From Actinocatenispora rupis (GTDB lineage Bacteria; Actinomycetota; Actinomycetes; Mycobacteriales; Micromonosporaceae): a stretch of 64,000 bases of DNA. The stretch lies in NCBI RefSeq assembly GCF_016861975.1, contig NZ_BOMB01000043.1, positions 25,086 through 89,085 on the forward strand. Direction: 5' to 3'. Of the stretch, positions 50,964-61,200 are shown one piece after another. How positions within the stretch are numbered: the stretch's first letter is position 1; each line of letters begins with the position of its first letter. The notes below the pieces were generated by a model. The model ran no database searches, was not told the DNA's origin, and saw only the letters and a list, made by a program, of their open reading frames with translations. The position numbers and the translations under genes were made by a program.

Positions 50964-52784
50964 GTGCCGCGTGGCAACCACGCGATCGGCGGGCTGCGTT
51001 CCCACCGGCGCAGGTTCGGCAGTCGTCTGATCGTGGCCCCGTGGATCATCATCACGGTGGCGGCCGTGCTGGTGCTCGCTGGCCTGACCGTCACGTACGT
51101 GCACCTGGTCACGCGCGGGTGCAGCGGTACGACGGTGACCGCGACGGTGCTCGCCGACCAGAGCGTGCAGAGCATTGTCGACAAGCAGGCCGCCGCGTAC
51201 AACGCCGACCAGCAGTCGGTCGACGGGCACTGCGCGAGGATCGACGTCCAGCAGAAGGACTCGGCGTCGGTCGCCGCCGCGCTCGCGCCGAGCTGGAACC
51301 CGCGGACGGACGGGCCGCGTCCCGACGCGTGGGTGCCGGAGTCGAGCCTGTGGGTACGGATGGCGGCGTCCCGGCAGGACGCCGCGGCGATGCTGCCCGA
51401 ACGGCAGCCGAGCCTCGCCCGCAGCCCCGCCGTGATCGCCATGCCGGCGCCGATGGCGAAGGCGCTCGGCCCCGTCGCATCCTGGCACGACCTCGCCACC
51501 CGGTACGCGGGGAAGCGGTGGGTGATGTTCGGGCACGCGGACTGGGACGCGTTCAAGGTGGCCGTCACCGACCCGACGGTGTCCACGGCCGGGCTGCACG
51601 CGATGACCGCGATGGCGGACGCCAACAACGACGGCGACATCACCGACTCCGAGCGCCGTACGCTCAACCAGCTGTGGCAGTACAAGGCGGAGGTCGAGTC
51701 GGGGCCGGACCGGATCCTGCAACGGTTGTCGGTCGCCGACGCGGACGGTCCGGCGGCGGTCCTGCGTACGGTGTCGGCGTTCCCGGCGCTGGAGCGCGAC
51801 GTCGTCTCGTACAACGAGGAGGGGCCGCGCGTCGGTTTGACCGCCGTGTACCCGAAGGACGGCAGCTCCGACGCCGACTTCCCGTACCTGGTGGTGAACT
51901 GGTCGGGTGCGCCGGTGGACGGCGCCGCGCAGCGGGTGCGCAGCGACGTCGCGCGGGCGTTCCTCGCGCGGCTGCGCGGCACCGCGGCGCGCGCGGCGTT
52001 CCAGGACGCCGGATACCGTGACGCGAACCGGAAGCCGGGTCCGGCGGTGACCGCCGCGAACGGCGTCGCGCGGACGGTTCCGACGATGCCGCGGGCGGTG
52101 ATGACGCCCGCGTCGATCAGCCAGACGGCGTCGGTGTGGGCGGCGATCAGCCGGGAGAGCAACGTCCTGGTGGTCATGGACGTCTCGGCGGCGATGGGGA
52201 AACAGGTGCCGGGCACCGGGCGTACCGGGTTGCAGCTCGCCGCGTCGGCCACCGGCGCGGCCGTCAACCTGATGACCCCGCAGCCGGACACCCGCGTCGG
52301 GCTGTGGGACTACGCCGAGAACGTCAACGGCAACGGCGACAACCAGGAGGAACTCGTCCCGCTCGGCAAGATCAACGACACGTACCAGGGCAGTACCCGG
52401 GCGGTTGCGGTGAACGACGCGCTCGACCATCTCAGCGCGGTGGGCAAGCCGACGCTGTTCGACGCGGCGCTCGCCGCGTACCGGACGGTCCGCGCGCACT
52501 ACCGGCCGTCGGCCATCAACCAGGTCGTGATCATCACCGGGGACGGCGGCGACTCCGCCAGCAAAACCCGCGGTGCGGAGCTGACCGCCCAGCTCGCCGA
52601 CCTCGCAGACCGCAAGCATCCGGTACCGATCGTCACCGTCGGGTACGGCGCGCACGTGGATCTGGACTCGTTGCAGGCGATCTCGCAGGCGACCGGCGGC
52701 CGCACGTACCAGGCGACCAGCCCGACGCAGATCTCCAGCGTGCTGCTGACCGCGCTGTTCAGCCGGGCACCCGCGGCCGCCTGA
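50964..52784 (+). CDS. Membrane-anchored substrate-binding-like/von Willebrand A protein
   Basis: The 606-aa protein has an N-terminal signal-anchor helix (about 25-47, IIITVAAVLVLAGLTVTYV) and an extracytoplasmic region. Residues about 60-370 look like a solute-binding fold and include an EF-hand-like loop DANNDGDITDSE. Residues about 395-600 are a VWA domain whose metal site is degenerate (VMDVSAAMG instead of DxSxS). VWA domains mediate contacts with proteins or surfaces. It is followed by a processive glycosyltransferase gene, so a role in surface assembly is possible. Confidence 0.85.
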   Translation: MPRGNHAIGGLRSHRRRFGSRLIVAPWIIITVAAVLVLAGLTVTYVHLVTRGCSGTTVTATVLADQSVQSIVDKQAAAYNADQQSVDGHCARIDVQQKDSASVAAALAPSWNPRTDGPRPDAWVPESSLWVRMAASRQDAAAMLPERQPSLARSPAVIAMPAPMAKALGPVASWHDLATRYAGKRWVMFGHADWDAFKVAVTDPTVSTAGLHAMTAMADANNDGDITDSERRTLNQLWQYKAEVESGPDRILQRLSVADADGPAAVLRTVSAFPALERDVVSYNEEGPRVGLTAVYPKDGSSDADFPYLVVNWSGAPVDGAAQRVRSDVARAFLARLRGTAARAAFQDAGYRDANRKPGPAVTAANGVARTVPTMPRAVMTPASISQTASVWAAISRESNVLVVMDVSAAMGKQVPGTGRTGLQLAASATGAAVNLMTPQPDTRVGLWDYAENVNGNGDNQEELVPLGKINDTYQGSTRAVAVNDALDHLSAVGKPTLFDAALAAYRTVRAHYRPSAINQVVIITGDGGDSASKTRGAELTAQLADLADRKHPVPIVTVGYGAHVDLDSLQAISQATGGRTYQATSPTQISSVLLTALFSRAPAAA

Positions 52785-52849
52785 GCCTCCCCGCGCGCCG
52801 GCCGCCACCCGGGGTGGACTCCGCCCTGCCGTCCCCCGTGTACCGGATC

Positions 52850-52863
52850 GGGTCTTCGGACCC
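52850..52863 (+). terminator. UUCG-loop hairpin after the VWA gene
   Basis: GGGTC-TTCG-GACCC (52850-52863) has an especially stable tetraloop. An overlapping alternative stem CGGACC/GGTCCG (52858-52879) shares its right arm, so the two cannot form together. Confidence 0.55.
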
Positions 52864-52979
52864 TGGGGCCTAGGTCCGTACCGGACGACCGGTCGGCGCG
52901 CAACGCTGCCCGTTGCCCTCATGTCAGGCATGTCCGGGTCCGGATACCAAGGAGTGACGGCACGGACCGAGGAGCGGAC

Positions 52980-54110
52980 ATGGTTGGCACACAACGGATC
53001 GGGGCCGGTACGGCGGCGTACCGGGGGATCGCCCGGGGCGGGTTGCGCCCGGTCGACCCGGCCGCCGTGCGGGTCACGGTGCTGGTGCCCGCGCACAACG
53101 AGCAGGACCAGATCGCGGAGACGATCGCCTCGCTGCTCGCCCAGTCCCGTACGCCGGACCGGATCGTGGTCGTGGCCGACAACTGCACCGACCGTACGGT
53201 GGAGATCGCCGCGCGGTACCCGGTGCGGGTCGTGACCACCGTCGGCAACACGGCGAAGAAGGCCGGCGCGCTCAACCAGGTACTCGACGGGCTGCTGCCG
53301 GACTGCACCGAACGCGACGCGATCCTCGTCATGGACGCCGATTCGACGCTCGCCACCGGTTTCCTGGCGCACGCGGTCGAGCGCCTCGCGACCGGCACGT
53401 ACGCGGCGGTCGGCGGCACGTTCACCGGCAAGCCGGGCGGCGGGTTCGTCGGCATGCTGCAACGCAACGAGTACGCCCGCTACGCCCGGGACGTGAACCG
53501 CCGCAAGGGTCGCGTGCTCGTCCTCACCGGTACGGCCACGCTGTTCCGCGCCGACGTGCTCACCGAGGTCGTGACCGCCCGCGCGGACGGCGCGCTGCCC
53601 GGCAGTCCCCACGTGTACGACACGCACGTGCTCACCGAGGACAACGAACTGACGCTGGCCGTGCTGCACCTCGGGTACCGGATCGTGTCGCCGAAGCAGT
53701 GCACGCTGACGACCGAGGTGATGCCGACCTGGCGGGCGCTGTTCCGGCAGCGGCTGCGGTGGAAGCGCGGCGCCCTGGAGAACCTGCTCGACTACGGCTG
53801 CACCCGCGTGACCGTCAGCTACTGGCGGCGGCAGGCGATGTCGCTGGTCGGGATCGTCGTGGCGGCCGCGTATCTGGGCTCGCTGGCGTACGCGCTGGTG
53901 CTGCACGGGGCGATCCATCTCAGTCCACTGTGGACGGTGGTGACCGCGGTCTTCGCGCTGGAACGCGCCGTCAGCGTACGCCGGCGTGGCCCGGCGATGA
54001 TGGCCCTCGGCGCGACCGTCGTCGTGGAGATGGTCTTCGACGTGTTCCTGCAAGCCGCGCAGACCTGCGCGTTCGTACAGACCGCCGTACGTGCCGAGAG
54101 GAGGTGGTGA
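52980..54110 (+). CDS. Processive family 2 glycosyltransferase
   Basis: The 376-aa protein has a GT-A domain with VLVPAHNEQDQIAETI near 32, the metal-binding VMDADS near 118, EDNELT near 220 and the processivity motif QRLRWKRG near 257. Two C-terminal membrane helices follow (about 280-325). These are traits of cellulose, chitin and hyaluronan synthase-like enzymes, though the N-terminal membrane helices of those are missing. It would polymerise or export an exopolysaccharide. GGAG precedes ATG 52980. Confidence 0.9.
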   Translation: MVGTQRIGAGTAAYRGIARGGLRPVDPAAVRVTVLVPAHNEQDQIAETIASLLAQSRTPDRIVVVADNCTDRTVEIAARYPVRVVTTVGNTAKKAGALNQVLDGLLPDCTERDAILVMDADSTLATGFLAHAVERLATGTYAAVGGTFTGKPGGGFVGMLQRNEYARYARDVNRRKGRVLVLTGTATLFRADVLTEVVTARADGALPGSPHVYDTHVLTEDNELTLAVLHLGYRIVSPKQCTLTTEVMPTWRALFRQRLRWKRGALENLLDYGCTRVTVSYWRRQAMSLVGIVVAAAYLGSLAYALVLHGAIHLSPLWTVVTAVFALERAVSVRRRGPAMMALGATVVVEMVFDVFLQAAQTCAFVQTAVRAERRW

Positions 54111-54112
54111 TC

Positions 54113-54265
54113 ATGTACCACTCCACGCCCGTACTCGCAGCGGCCGGAGGTGCCGGGACGCTCGCGCTGACCGGCGTCGACCTGTTCTGGATCGTGCTCG
54201 CGGGTTTCGCGCTGCTCGGCGCCGGCATGGCGATCCTGCGCCTGATCCCCCGCCGCCACGGCTGA
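54113..54265 (+). CDS. Tiny membrane protein downstream of the glycosyltransferase
   Basis: The 50-aa protein has one or two hydrophobic stretches (VLAAAGGAGTLALTGVDLFWIVLAGFALLGAGMAIL) and a basic tail RLIPRRHG. GAGGAGG lies 10-16 bases before ATG 54113; the in-frame GTG at 54107 overlaps the glycosyltransferase stop. Close coupling suggests a small partner of the synthase, as some GT2 synthases have, but this is inference. Confidence 0.7.
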   Translation: MYHSTPVLAAAGGAGTLALTGVDLFWIVLAGFALLGAGMAILRLIPRRHG

Positions 54266-54336
54266 GGACTTCCCCGGCCCGTCGATCGGCGAGCCGGATC
54301 CCCGCTCCCGCCCGGGAAGTCCCCGCCGTGTCCGCC

Positions 54337-54363
54337 GGGAACCGTTGGCGCGCAACGGTTCCC
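54337..54363. terminator. Perfect bidirectional hairpin
   Basis: GGGAACCGTTG (54337-54347) and CAACGGTTCCC (54353-54363) pair over 11 bp with a 5-nt loop, between convergent stop codons at 54265 and 54381. The core is CCGTTG-N5-CAACGG, as in the array at 61343. Confidence 0.85.
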
Positions 54364-54380
54364 GGCAGTACCAAGGTGGG

Positions 54381-55421
54381 TCAGGCGAGGGTCGCGACGT
54401 CGATGACGAAGCGGTAGCGGACGTCGGAGGCCAGCACCCGCTCGTACGCCTGGTTGATGTGGTCGGCAGCGATCAGCTCGGTCTCCGGCGCGATGCCGTG
54501 CTCGGCGCAGAAGTCGAGCATCTCCTGCGTCTCGCGGATGCTGCCGATGCCGGAACCGGCCACCGACCGGCGGTTGCTGAACAGCGTGAACGCGTGCAGC
54601 GCCTGCGCCTCCGGCGGCGCCCCGACGTTGACCATCGTGCCGTCCAGGCGGAGCAGCCGCAGGTACGCGTCGAGGTCCAGCGGCGCGCTCACCGTGTTGA
54701 CGATGAGGTCGAACGTGTTCGCCAGGTCCTCGAACGTGGCCGGGTCGCTCGTCGCGTGGTAGTGGTCGGCGCCCAGCGCGAGCCCGTCGTCCCGCTTCTT
54801 CAGCGACTGGGACAGGACGGTGACCTCGGCGCCCATCGCGTGCGCGATCTTCACGGCCATGTGCCCGAGCCCGCCCAGCCCGACGACGGCGACCCGCGTG
54901 CCGGGGCCGGCGTTCCAGTGCGCGAGCGGCGAGTACGTGGTGATGCCGGCGCACAGCAGCGGCGCCGCCTTCTCGTACGGGATCGCCTCGGGGACCTTGA
55001 GGACGAAGTCCTCGACGACCACCACGTGGGTGGAGTAGCCGCCCTGGGTGATCGTGCCGTCCCGGTCCACCGACGCGTACGTGCCGGTGTTGCCGGGCAG
55101 GCAGTACTGCTCCATGCCGGCCCGGCAGTTCTCGCACTCGCGGCACGAGTCGACCATGCAGCCGACTCCCACCCGGTCACCGACCCGGTGCCGGGTGACC
55201 TCGGCGCCGACCTCCGCGACGACGCCGACGATCTCGTGCCCGACCACCTGCGGGTACGTGACCGGGCCCCACTCGCCGCGGACGAGGTGGATGTCGGAGT
55301 GGCAGATGCCGGCGTACCGGATCTCGATGAGGACGTCCTTCGGGCCGACGTCCCGGCGCCGGATCGTGGTCGGTACGAGGGGTTCCGTCGCCGACGGTGC
55401 GGCGTAGGCGTTGACGAGCAC
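54381..55421 (-). CDS. Zinc-dependent alcohol dehydrogenase (NADP-type, AdhC/YahK-like)
   Basis: The 346-aa enzyme has the catalytic-zinc motif GICHSDIH near 40 and GHEIVG near 65, the structural-zinc Cys cluster CRECENC near 95 and the nucleotide fold GLGGLGH near 180. It reduces aldehydes or oxidises primary alcohols. GTG 55421 has AAGGAG eight bases upstream. It is followed upstream in the operon by a cupin gene, 62 bp away. Confidence 0.93.
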   Translation of the reverse strand: MLVNAYAAPSATEPLVPTTIRRRDVGPKDVLIEIRYAGICHSDIHLVRGEWGPVTYPQVVGHEIVGVVAEVGAEVTRHRVGDRVGVGCMVDSCRECENCRAGMEQYCLPGNTGTYASVDRDGTITQGGYSTHVVVVEDFVLKVPEAIPYEKAAPLLCAGITTYSPLAHWNAGPGTRVAVVGLGGLGHMAVKIAHAMGAEVTVLSQSLKKRDDGLALGADHYHATSDPATFEDLANTFDLIVNTVSAPLDLDAYLRLLRLDGTMVNVGAPPEAQALHAFTLFSNRRSVAGSGIGSIRETQEMLDFCAEHGIAPETELIAADHINQAYERVLASDVRYRFVIDVATLA

Positions 55422-55483
55422 GCTGTGCGCTCCTTGAGAGAGGTGAACTGTGATCTGCCGGTACCGCCCGCGTCGGTACGCGG

Positions 55484-55897
55484 TCAGCCGCCGGTACTCG
55501 GGGCCGCCGCGTACTCCGCGTCGGTGACCGGGTCGAGCCAGTGGACGACGTCGTCGTCGGCGTCCCCCTCGTTGAGGGCGACGTGCACCATCAACCGGTT
55601 CGGGGCGGCACCGTGCCAGTGCTCCTCGCCGGCCTCGAACAGCACCCGGTCCCCGGCGCGGATGACCTCGACCGGACCGCCGCGGCGCTGGCACAGCCCG
55701 ACGCCCTCGGTCACGAACACCGTCTGGCTGAGCGGATGCCGGTGCCAGTGCGTACGCGAGCCGGGCATGAAGTGCACCAGGTTCGCCTGGACACGGGAGG
55801 GCGGTGGGGCTGCGGCCACCGGGTCAATGTAGACGTCGCCGGTGAACCAGTCGCCGGGGCCCTTGACGGTGTCGAGGCTGCTGCGGGTGATCTGCAT
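55484..55897 (-). CDS. Small cupin-domain protein
   Basis: The 137-aa protein has both cupin motifs: [16 protein letters not shown] near 50 and [22 protein letters not shown] near 95, giving three His and one Glu metal ligands. Members of this carboxymuconolactone-linked group occur beside alcohol dehydrogenases and MmyB-like regulators. The ATG at 55897 has GGGAGG ten bases upstream. Confidence 0.88.
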   Translation of the reverse strand: MQITRSSLDTVKGPGDWFTGDVYIDPVAAAPPPSRVQANLVHFMPGSRTHWHRHPLSQTVFVTEGVGLCQRRGGPVEVIRAGDRVLFEAGEEHWHGAAPNRLMVHVALNEGDADDDVVHWLDPVTDAEYAAAPSTGG

Positions 55898-56022
55898 GGT
55901 TGTCGTCCCTCCCGTGTTCCGGGCCGCGATCGGCCCGGTTGAGCCGGATTCGCGGCACGCTGTCGGCGTCGTGCACCCCGCTGCCGGGATGTGGCCGGCC
56001 GTGCCCTGCTGTCGGGATGCCC

Positions 56023-56907
56023 TCACCGGGTCCGGCTGTCCAGCTGTGACGCCGGTACTTCCGCGGCGAGCGAGCCGAGCAACCGCAGGCGTTCCGCCGA
56101 CGGCGAGCCGGGTTCGGCCGTGTAGACCAGGAGTACCAGGCCGGGTTCGGCGGTGATGGCGAGCTCCTCGTACGCGAGGACCAGGTCTCCCACGTCCGGG
56201 TGGTGGAACCGTTTGGTACCCGCCCCGTGCGTGCGCACGTCGTGCGAACCCCACAGCGCGCGGAACGTCGGGCTCCGGGTGGAGAGTTCGCCGACGAGGT
56301 CCTGCAACGCGCGGTCGTGCGGGTCGCGGCCGGCCTCGGCACGCATCACGGCGACGCACATCTCCGCGAACAGTTCCCAGTCGGGATAGAACTCGCGCGA
56401 GGCCGGATCGAGGAACTGGAAGCGCGCCAGGTTCGGGGTACGGCCGCCGGTGCCGATCAGCGGGCGGTAGAAGACCCGGCCGAGAGCGTTGGTGGCCAAC
56501 AGATCCTGCCGCGGGTCGCGCACGAACGCGACGCCGTCGGTGATCGCGTCGAGCGTCCAGTGCAGGCCGGGCCGGGCGGCGTCGCGCCCCGCTGCCCGGC
56601 GCCGGGCCCGCCCCGAGGTCGGTACGCCGTCGGCGGCGCGGGCCAGGTCCAGCAGGTGCGCGCGCTCGGTGTCGTCGAGCGCCAGCGCCCGCGCGACGGC
56701 GTCGAGTACCGAGGCGGACGCGCCGGCGATCGCCCCGCGTTCCAGCTTGGCGTAGTACTCGACGCTGACGCCGGCGAGCAGCGCGACCTCGGTACGCCGC
56801 AGCCCCGGCACCCGCCGGTTGCGGCCCGGGGGAAGCCCGGCCTGCGCCGGCGTGACCTTGGCCCGCCGGGACATCAGGAACTCGCGGACCTCGGCGCGGT
56901 TGTCCAT
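56023..56907 (-). CDS. MmyB-like helix-turn-helix regulator
   Basis: The 294-aa protein has an XRE-type helix-turn-helix (about 10-80: LRRTEVALLAGVSVEYYAKLERG) and the MmyB-like ligand-binding domain (about 105-275), which can bind fatty acids in studied relatives. It lies upstream of the cupin and alcohol dehydrogenase genes on the same strand and probably controls them. Confidence 0.92.
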   Translation of the reverse strand: MDNRAEVREFLMSRRAKVTPAQAGLPPGRNRRVPGLRRTEVALLAGVSVEYYAKLERGAIAGASASVLDAVARALALDDTERAHLLDLARAADGVPTSGRARRRAAGRDAARPGLHWTLDAITDGVAFVRDPRQDLLATNALGRVFYRPLIGTGGRTPNLARFQFLDPASREFYPDWELFAEMCVAVMRAEAGRDPHDRALQDLVGELSTRSPTFRALWGSHDVRTHGAGTKRFHHPDVGDLVLAYEELAITAEPGLVLLVYTAEPGSPSAERLRLLGSLAAEVPASQLDSRTR

Positions 56908-57081
56908 GCCGCGAGCATAGGTCGGCGCCGGTACGGGAGAGGTGCCCTGTCAGTACACCCCACATCGGGTGGTGCAGGCGATGCGAGCCACCCGAGCCCG
57001 GCGGTCCCGTCGGCACCCGGGTACCCCGCCAGCCGTCACATCGGGTTGCCTTGTGACGCAACGGATCCGGTGTTCGCCGGG

Positions 57082-58068
57082 TCAGCCGGGAAGGTCCACC
57101 AGCGGGCCCGCGGTCTCCAACTGCCCGTGGTCGACGAGCCACCGCACGGCCTCCAGTACGGCCTGGTCGGGTTCGTACCGCGGCGCGTAGTCGAGGAGCC
57201 GGCGGGCCTTGTCGATGCTGAGGCACTGGCTGCGGGACAGGTGCTGCCAGCTCGCCTCGGCGTGCTCCGCGGCGGTGGACTCCCGGAAGGCGTCCCAGCC
57301 GACGCTCTCCAGCGTGGCGGTCCGCCCGAACCAGTCCGCCGCGATCTCGGCGTACCCGCGGACGTTGAGCGCGGTCGGGGCGACGATGCTGAAGTCCTCG
57401 CCGGCCGCGGCGTCCCGCCGGGCGATGGCGTGCTCGAACGCCTGCGCGACGTCGTCCGCGTGCACGTGGTGCATCAGTTCCGTGCCGCTGCCGGGCATCC
57501 GCAGCGGCCGACCGGCAGACAGCGTGTACCAGGTGGTCGGGTCGAAGTTGCCGAGCGGGCCGACCGGATGCCAGCCGGGTCCGACGATGTGGCCGGGGTG
57601 CAGCGACGTGGTGACCAGCCCGCCGGCGGCGGTCTCCGCCTTGAGCATCCGGGCGATCCGGTCCTTCTCGATCCCGTACTCCCCCACCGGGTCCGCGGCG
57701 CCGGCGCCGTCCTCCGTGATGGGTACCTTGCGGCTGGGGCCGTGGCGCCACACCGACCCGCAGTGCAGCAGGTGCCCGACCCGGCCGCGCAGCGCCTCGA
57801 CGAGGGCGAGCGCCGACTCGGAGCGGTAACACAGCATGTCGACGACCACGTCGGCGCCCAGCCCGGCCACCCGTCCGGCGAACGTACCGGCGAGGTCCTC
57901 CTGGCGGCGGTCGGCCGTGACCTGGCGTACCTGCTGCCATTCGGGGGCCGGGACGTACGGCTGGCGGGTGCCGCGGCTGATGGTGACGACCTCGTGGCCG
58001 GCGCGGACCAGGCGCGGTACGAGGAACGTGCCGACGTGACCGCTGCCGCCGATGACGACGATTCTCAT
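57082..58068 (-). CDS. NAD-dependent epimerase/dehydratase-like protein
   Basis: The 328-aa protein begins with IVVIGGSGHVGTFL (Rossmann, about 3-16) and has YGIEKDR near 133 in the SDR active-site position, and MHHVHADDVAQAF near 200, as in isoflavone-reductase/epimerase-like enzymes. GGAGAG precedes ATG 58068. Divergent from the GH89 gene; a sugar nucleotide substrate is possible. Confidence 0.88.
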   Translation of the reverse strand: MRIVVIGGSGHVGTFLVPRLVRAGHEVVTISRGTRQPYVPAPEWQQVRQVTADRRQEDLAGTFAGRVAGLGADVVVDMLCYRSESALALVEALRGRVGHLLHCGSVWRHGPSRKVPITEDGAGAADPVGEYGIEKDRIARMLKAETAAGGLVTTSLHPGHIVGPGWHPVGPLGNFDPTTWYTLSAGRPLRMPGSGTELMHHVHADDVAQAFEHAIARRDAAAGEDFSIVAPTALNVRGYAEIAADWFGRTATLESVGWDAFRESTAAEHAEASWQHLSRSQCLSIDKARRLLDYAPRYEPDQAVLEAVRWLVDHGQLETAGPLVDLPG

Positions 58069-58191
58069 GGCTCTCCGATCGTTCGGGGACAAGGATGCCA
58101 GGTTCCGGCCCGACGCCGGGCGGGCACACCCACGGGAACGCTCGGCGCGGGCGACGGCGGCCGCATGCGCGGAAATGTTCCCGGAAGGATC

Positions 58192-58220
58192 TTGCCGACC
58201 AGTTTCGCGCACCATAGGCT
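58192..58220 (+). promoter_or_regulatory. Promoter of the GH89 gene
   Basis: TTGCCG (58192-58197) and TAGGCT (58215-58220) are spaced 17 bp and lie 26 bp before the GH89 start, leaving room for its CGGAGG ribosome site. Confidence 0.55.
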
Positions 58221-58245
58221 GCCTCCGACCCCGCCGGAGGTGGCC

Positions 58246-61200
58246 ATGGCCCGACGCAGGACCGTCCTCACCGCAGGTGCCCTCGGCGCCGGGCTGACCG
58301 CCGTCGGCTGGTCCGCACCCGCGGCCGCCGCTCCCGACGTGGACGTCGCGCGCGCCGCGCTGCGCCGGCTGATCGGCCGGCACGCCGACCAGTTCACGCT
58401 CACGCTGACCGGACCCGCCGACGCCGACGCGTACCGGGTGGACGGGCGGGACGGTGCACTGCGCGTCGCGGGCACCACGCCGGCGACGGTCCTCGCCGGC
58501 GTCCACCGGTACCTGGGAACGACGGTGCGGGCGGGCATCTGGTGGGCCGGGCAGAACCTGGAGCTGCCGGCGCGGCTGCCGGCACCGGCGACGCCGATCG
58601 TGGGGCGCGCCGACGTGCCGCACCGGTTCGCGCTCAACGACACCAACGACGGCTACACCGGGCCGTACTGGGACTTCGACCGGTGGCGTCGCGAGATCGA
58701 CGTACTCGCCCTGCACGGCTTCAACGAGGTCCTGCTGTACGTCGGGGCCGACGCCGTCTACCACGACACGCTCCGTGAGTTCGGGTACTCGGACGCCGAG
58801 GTACGGGCGTGGATCCCGGCGCCGGCGCACCAGCCGTGGTGGCTGCTGCAGAACATGTCCGGCTTCGGCGGGCCGATCGACGCCGGCCTGCTCGCCCGCC
58901 GCGCCGACCTCACCGCGCAGCTCGTCGGGTACGTCCGGGCGCTGGGGATGACCCCGGTGCTGCCCGGGTACTTCGGCACGGTGCCGCCGGACTTCGCCGA
59001 CCGCAACCCGGGCGCGCACGTCGTACCGCAGGGGCAGTGGTGCGGGTTCACCCGGCCCGGCTGGCTCGACCCGCGCGGCGAGCACTTCGCCCGGGTCGCG
59101 GCCGCGTTCTACCGGCACTCCAGCGCGCGCTACGGCGACTCGACCATGTACAAGATGGATCTGCTGCACGAGGGGGGCACGGCCGGTGACGTGCCCGTGG
59201 GTCCGGCGTCGGCGGCGGTGGAGACGGCACTGCGGACCGCGCATCCGGGCGCCACGTGGGTGATCCTCGGCTGGCAGGACAACCCGAAGAAGGAGACCGT
59301 CGCCGCGGTCGACACCAGCCGGATGCTGATCGTCGACGGGCTCTCGGAGCACACCGACAAGGTCGACCGGGACGCCGACTGGGCCGGCACGCCGTACGCG
59401 TTCGGCACGATCTTCAACTACGGCGGCAAGTCCACGATGGGCGGCGCCACCGGGGTCTGGGCGGACAAGTACCGGCGGTGGCGGGACAAGCCGGGCGGTG
59501 CGCTGGCGGGCATCGCGCTGATGCCGGAGGCGGCCGACACCAACCCGGTCGACCTGGACCTGTTCGCCGCGCTGGCCTGGACCGACGTCGCCGCCGACCC
59601 GGCCGAGCAGTACGCCGACTTCGCGACGCGCCGGTACGGGCAGGCGGACCGGCACGCCGTCGCGGCGTGGCAGGCGATGCGCACCACCGCGTACGCGCTG
59701 GACGGGTCGGTGAAGAGCGAACCGCAGGACAGCCTGTTCGCGGCCCAGCCCGGGCTCACCGTCACCACCGGCGCCGGCTGGTCCCCCACGACCATGCAGT
59801 ACGACTCGGCGGCGTTCGACCGGGCGCTGCCGCTGCTGCTGGCCTGCCCCGCGGAGGTACGGCGCACCGACGCGTACGGCTACGACGTGACCGACGTGGC
59901 CCGCCAGGTACTCACCAACCGCAGTCGCATCCTGCTGCCGCAGATCGCCGCCGCGTACGAGGCGGGCGACGGCGCGGCGTTCGACGAGCTGACCGCGCTG
60001 TGGCTGGACTGGATGGCGCTGCTGGAACGGCTGGTGGCGACGCGGCCGGAGTTCCTGCTCGGGCCGGCTCTGGACGCGGCGCGCCGGGCGGGCGGCGACG
60101 CCGCCGAGTTCGACCAGCGCACGATCCTGACGGTCTGGGGTGACCGCACCGCGAGCCAGACCGGCGGGCTGCACGACTACGCCAACCGCGAGTGGCAGGG
60201 CCTCATCGGCGACGTCTACGCCGACCGCTGGCGGCGCTACTTCGCCGGCCTGCGCGCCGTTCTCGGCACCGACCGCGCCCCGGACCCGGTCGACTGGTAC
60301 GCCGTGACCGACGCCTGGACCCGCCGTACGAACCGGTATCCGGACCGGCCGACCGGGGACAGCCACGCCGTCGCCGCGGCCGTGCACCGGGCGCTCGCCG
60401 CCGACACCCACCAGGTACCGCTGCGCGTCCGGTGCGAGCCCGCCGTCCTCGTCGCCGGCGGTACGACGACGCTCACCGCCCGGATCACCAACGCCAGCGG
60501 CCTGTCCGACGCCCGGACGGTACGGCTCGACCCGGTCGTGCCCGACGGCGTGACGGTGACCGCGCTGGACCCGACAGGTGTGGCGAGCCTGCCGGGCGGC
60601 GCGGACGCGACAGTACGGTGGCGGGTGAGCGCACCCGCCGGCTGGCGCACCGACCAGCCGACGGCACGGCTCGGCGCCACCGCCACGTACCAGGTGGGCC
60701 GCGCCGACGGCCGCGTCGCCGGCACCGCCCGGGTACTCGCCGGCGAACCCGTCAACGCACCGTACGAGACGGTGAGCTTCAACCAGGCGAGCTTCGCGGC
60801 CACCGCGACCGGGCTCGGCATCGCCGGCAGCGGCCGCGACATGTGGGGCGGCACGAACGAGTTCGCCGCCGTCTACCTGCCGGGCGGGCTGCCCGACGGC
60901 GCGACCGCCACCGTACGCGTCACGCACCAGGACGCGAGCGGACCGTGGGCCCGCGCCGGCCTCGTGGTACGGAACTCGTTGTCCACCAACGGATCCACCG
61001 GGTACGCGAACCTCGCGGTGACGCCCGCGCACGGGTGCGCGGTGTCCGTCGACACCAACGGCGACGGCCGGCTGGACAAGGTCGCCTCCGCCGGCACCGC
61101 CACCGCGCCGGTGACGCTGCGGCTGGCCCGGTCTGGCGGCGCGCTCACCGCGTCCTGGTCCGCCGACGGCACGACCTGGACCACCCTCGGCACCGTCAGC

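Noticed and set aside
56942..57081. Repeated CACATCGGGT in the spacer between the MmyB-like and epimerase genes as an operator pair
   Set aside because: The two copies are short, unevenly placed and not tied to a recognisable promoter.
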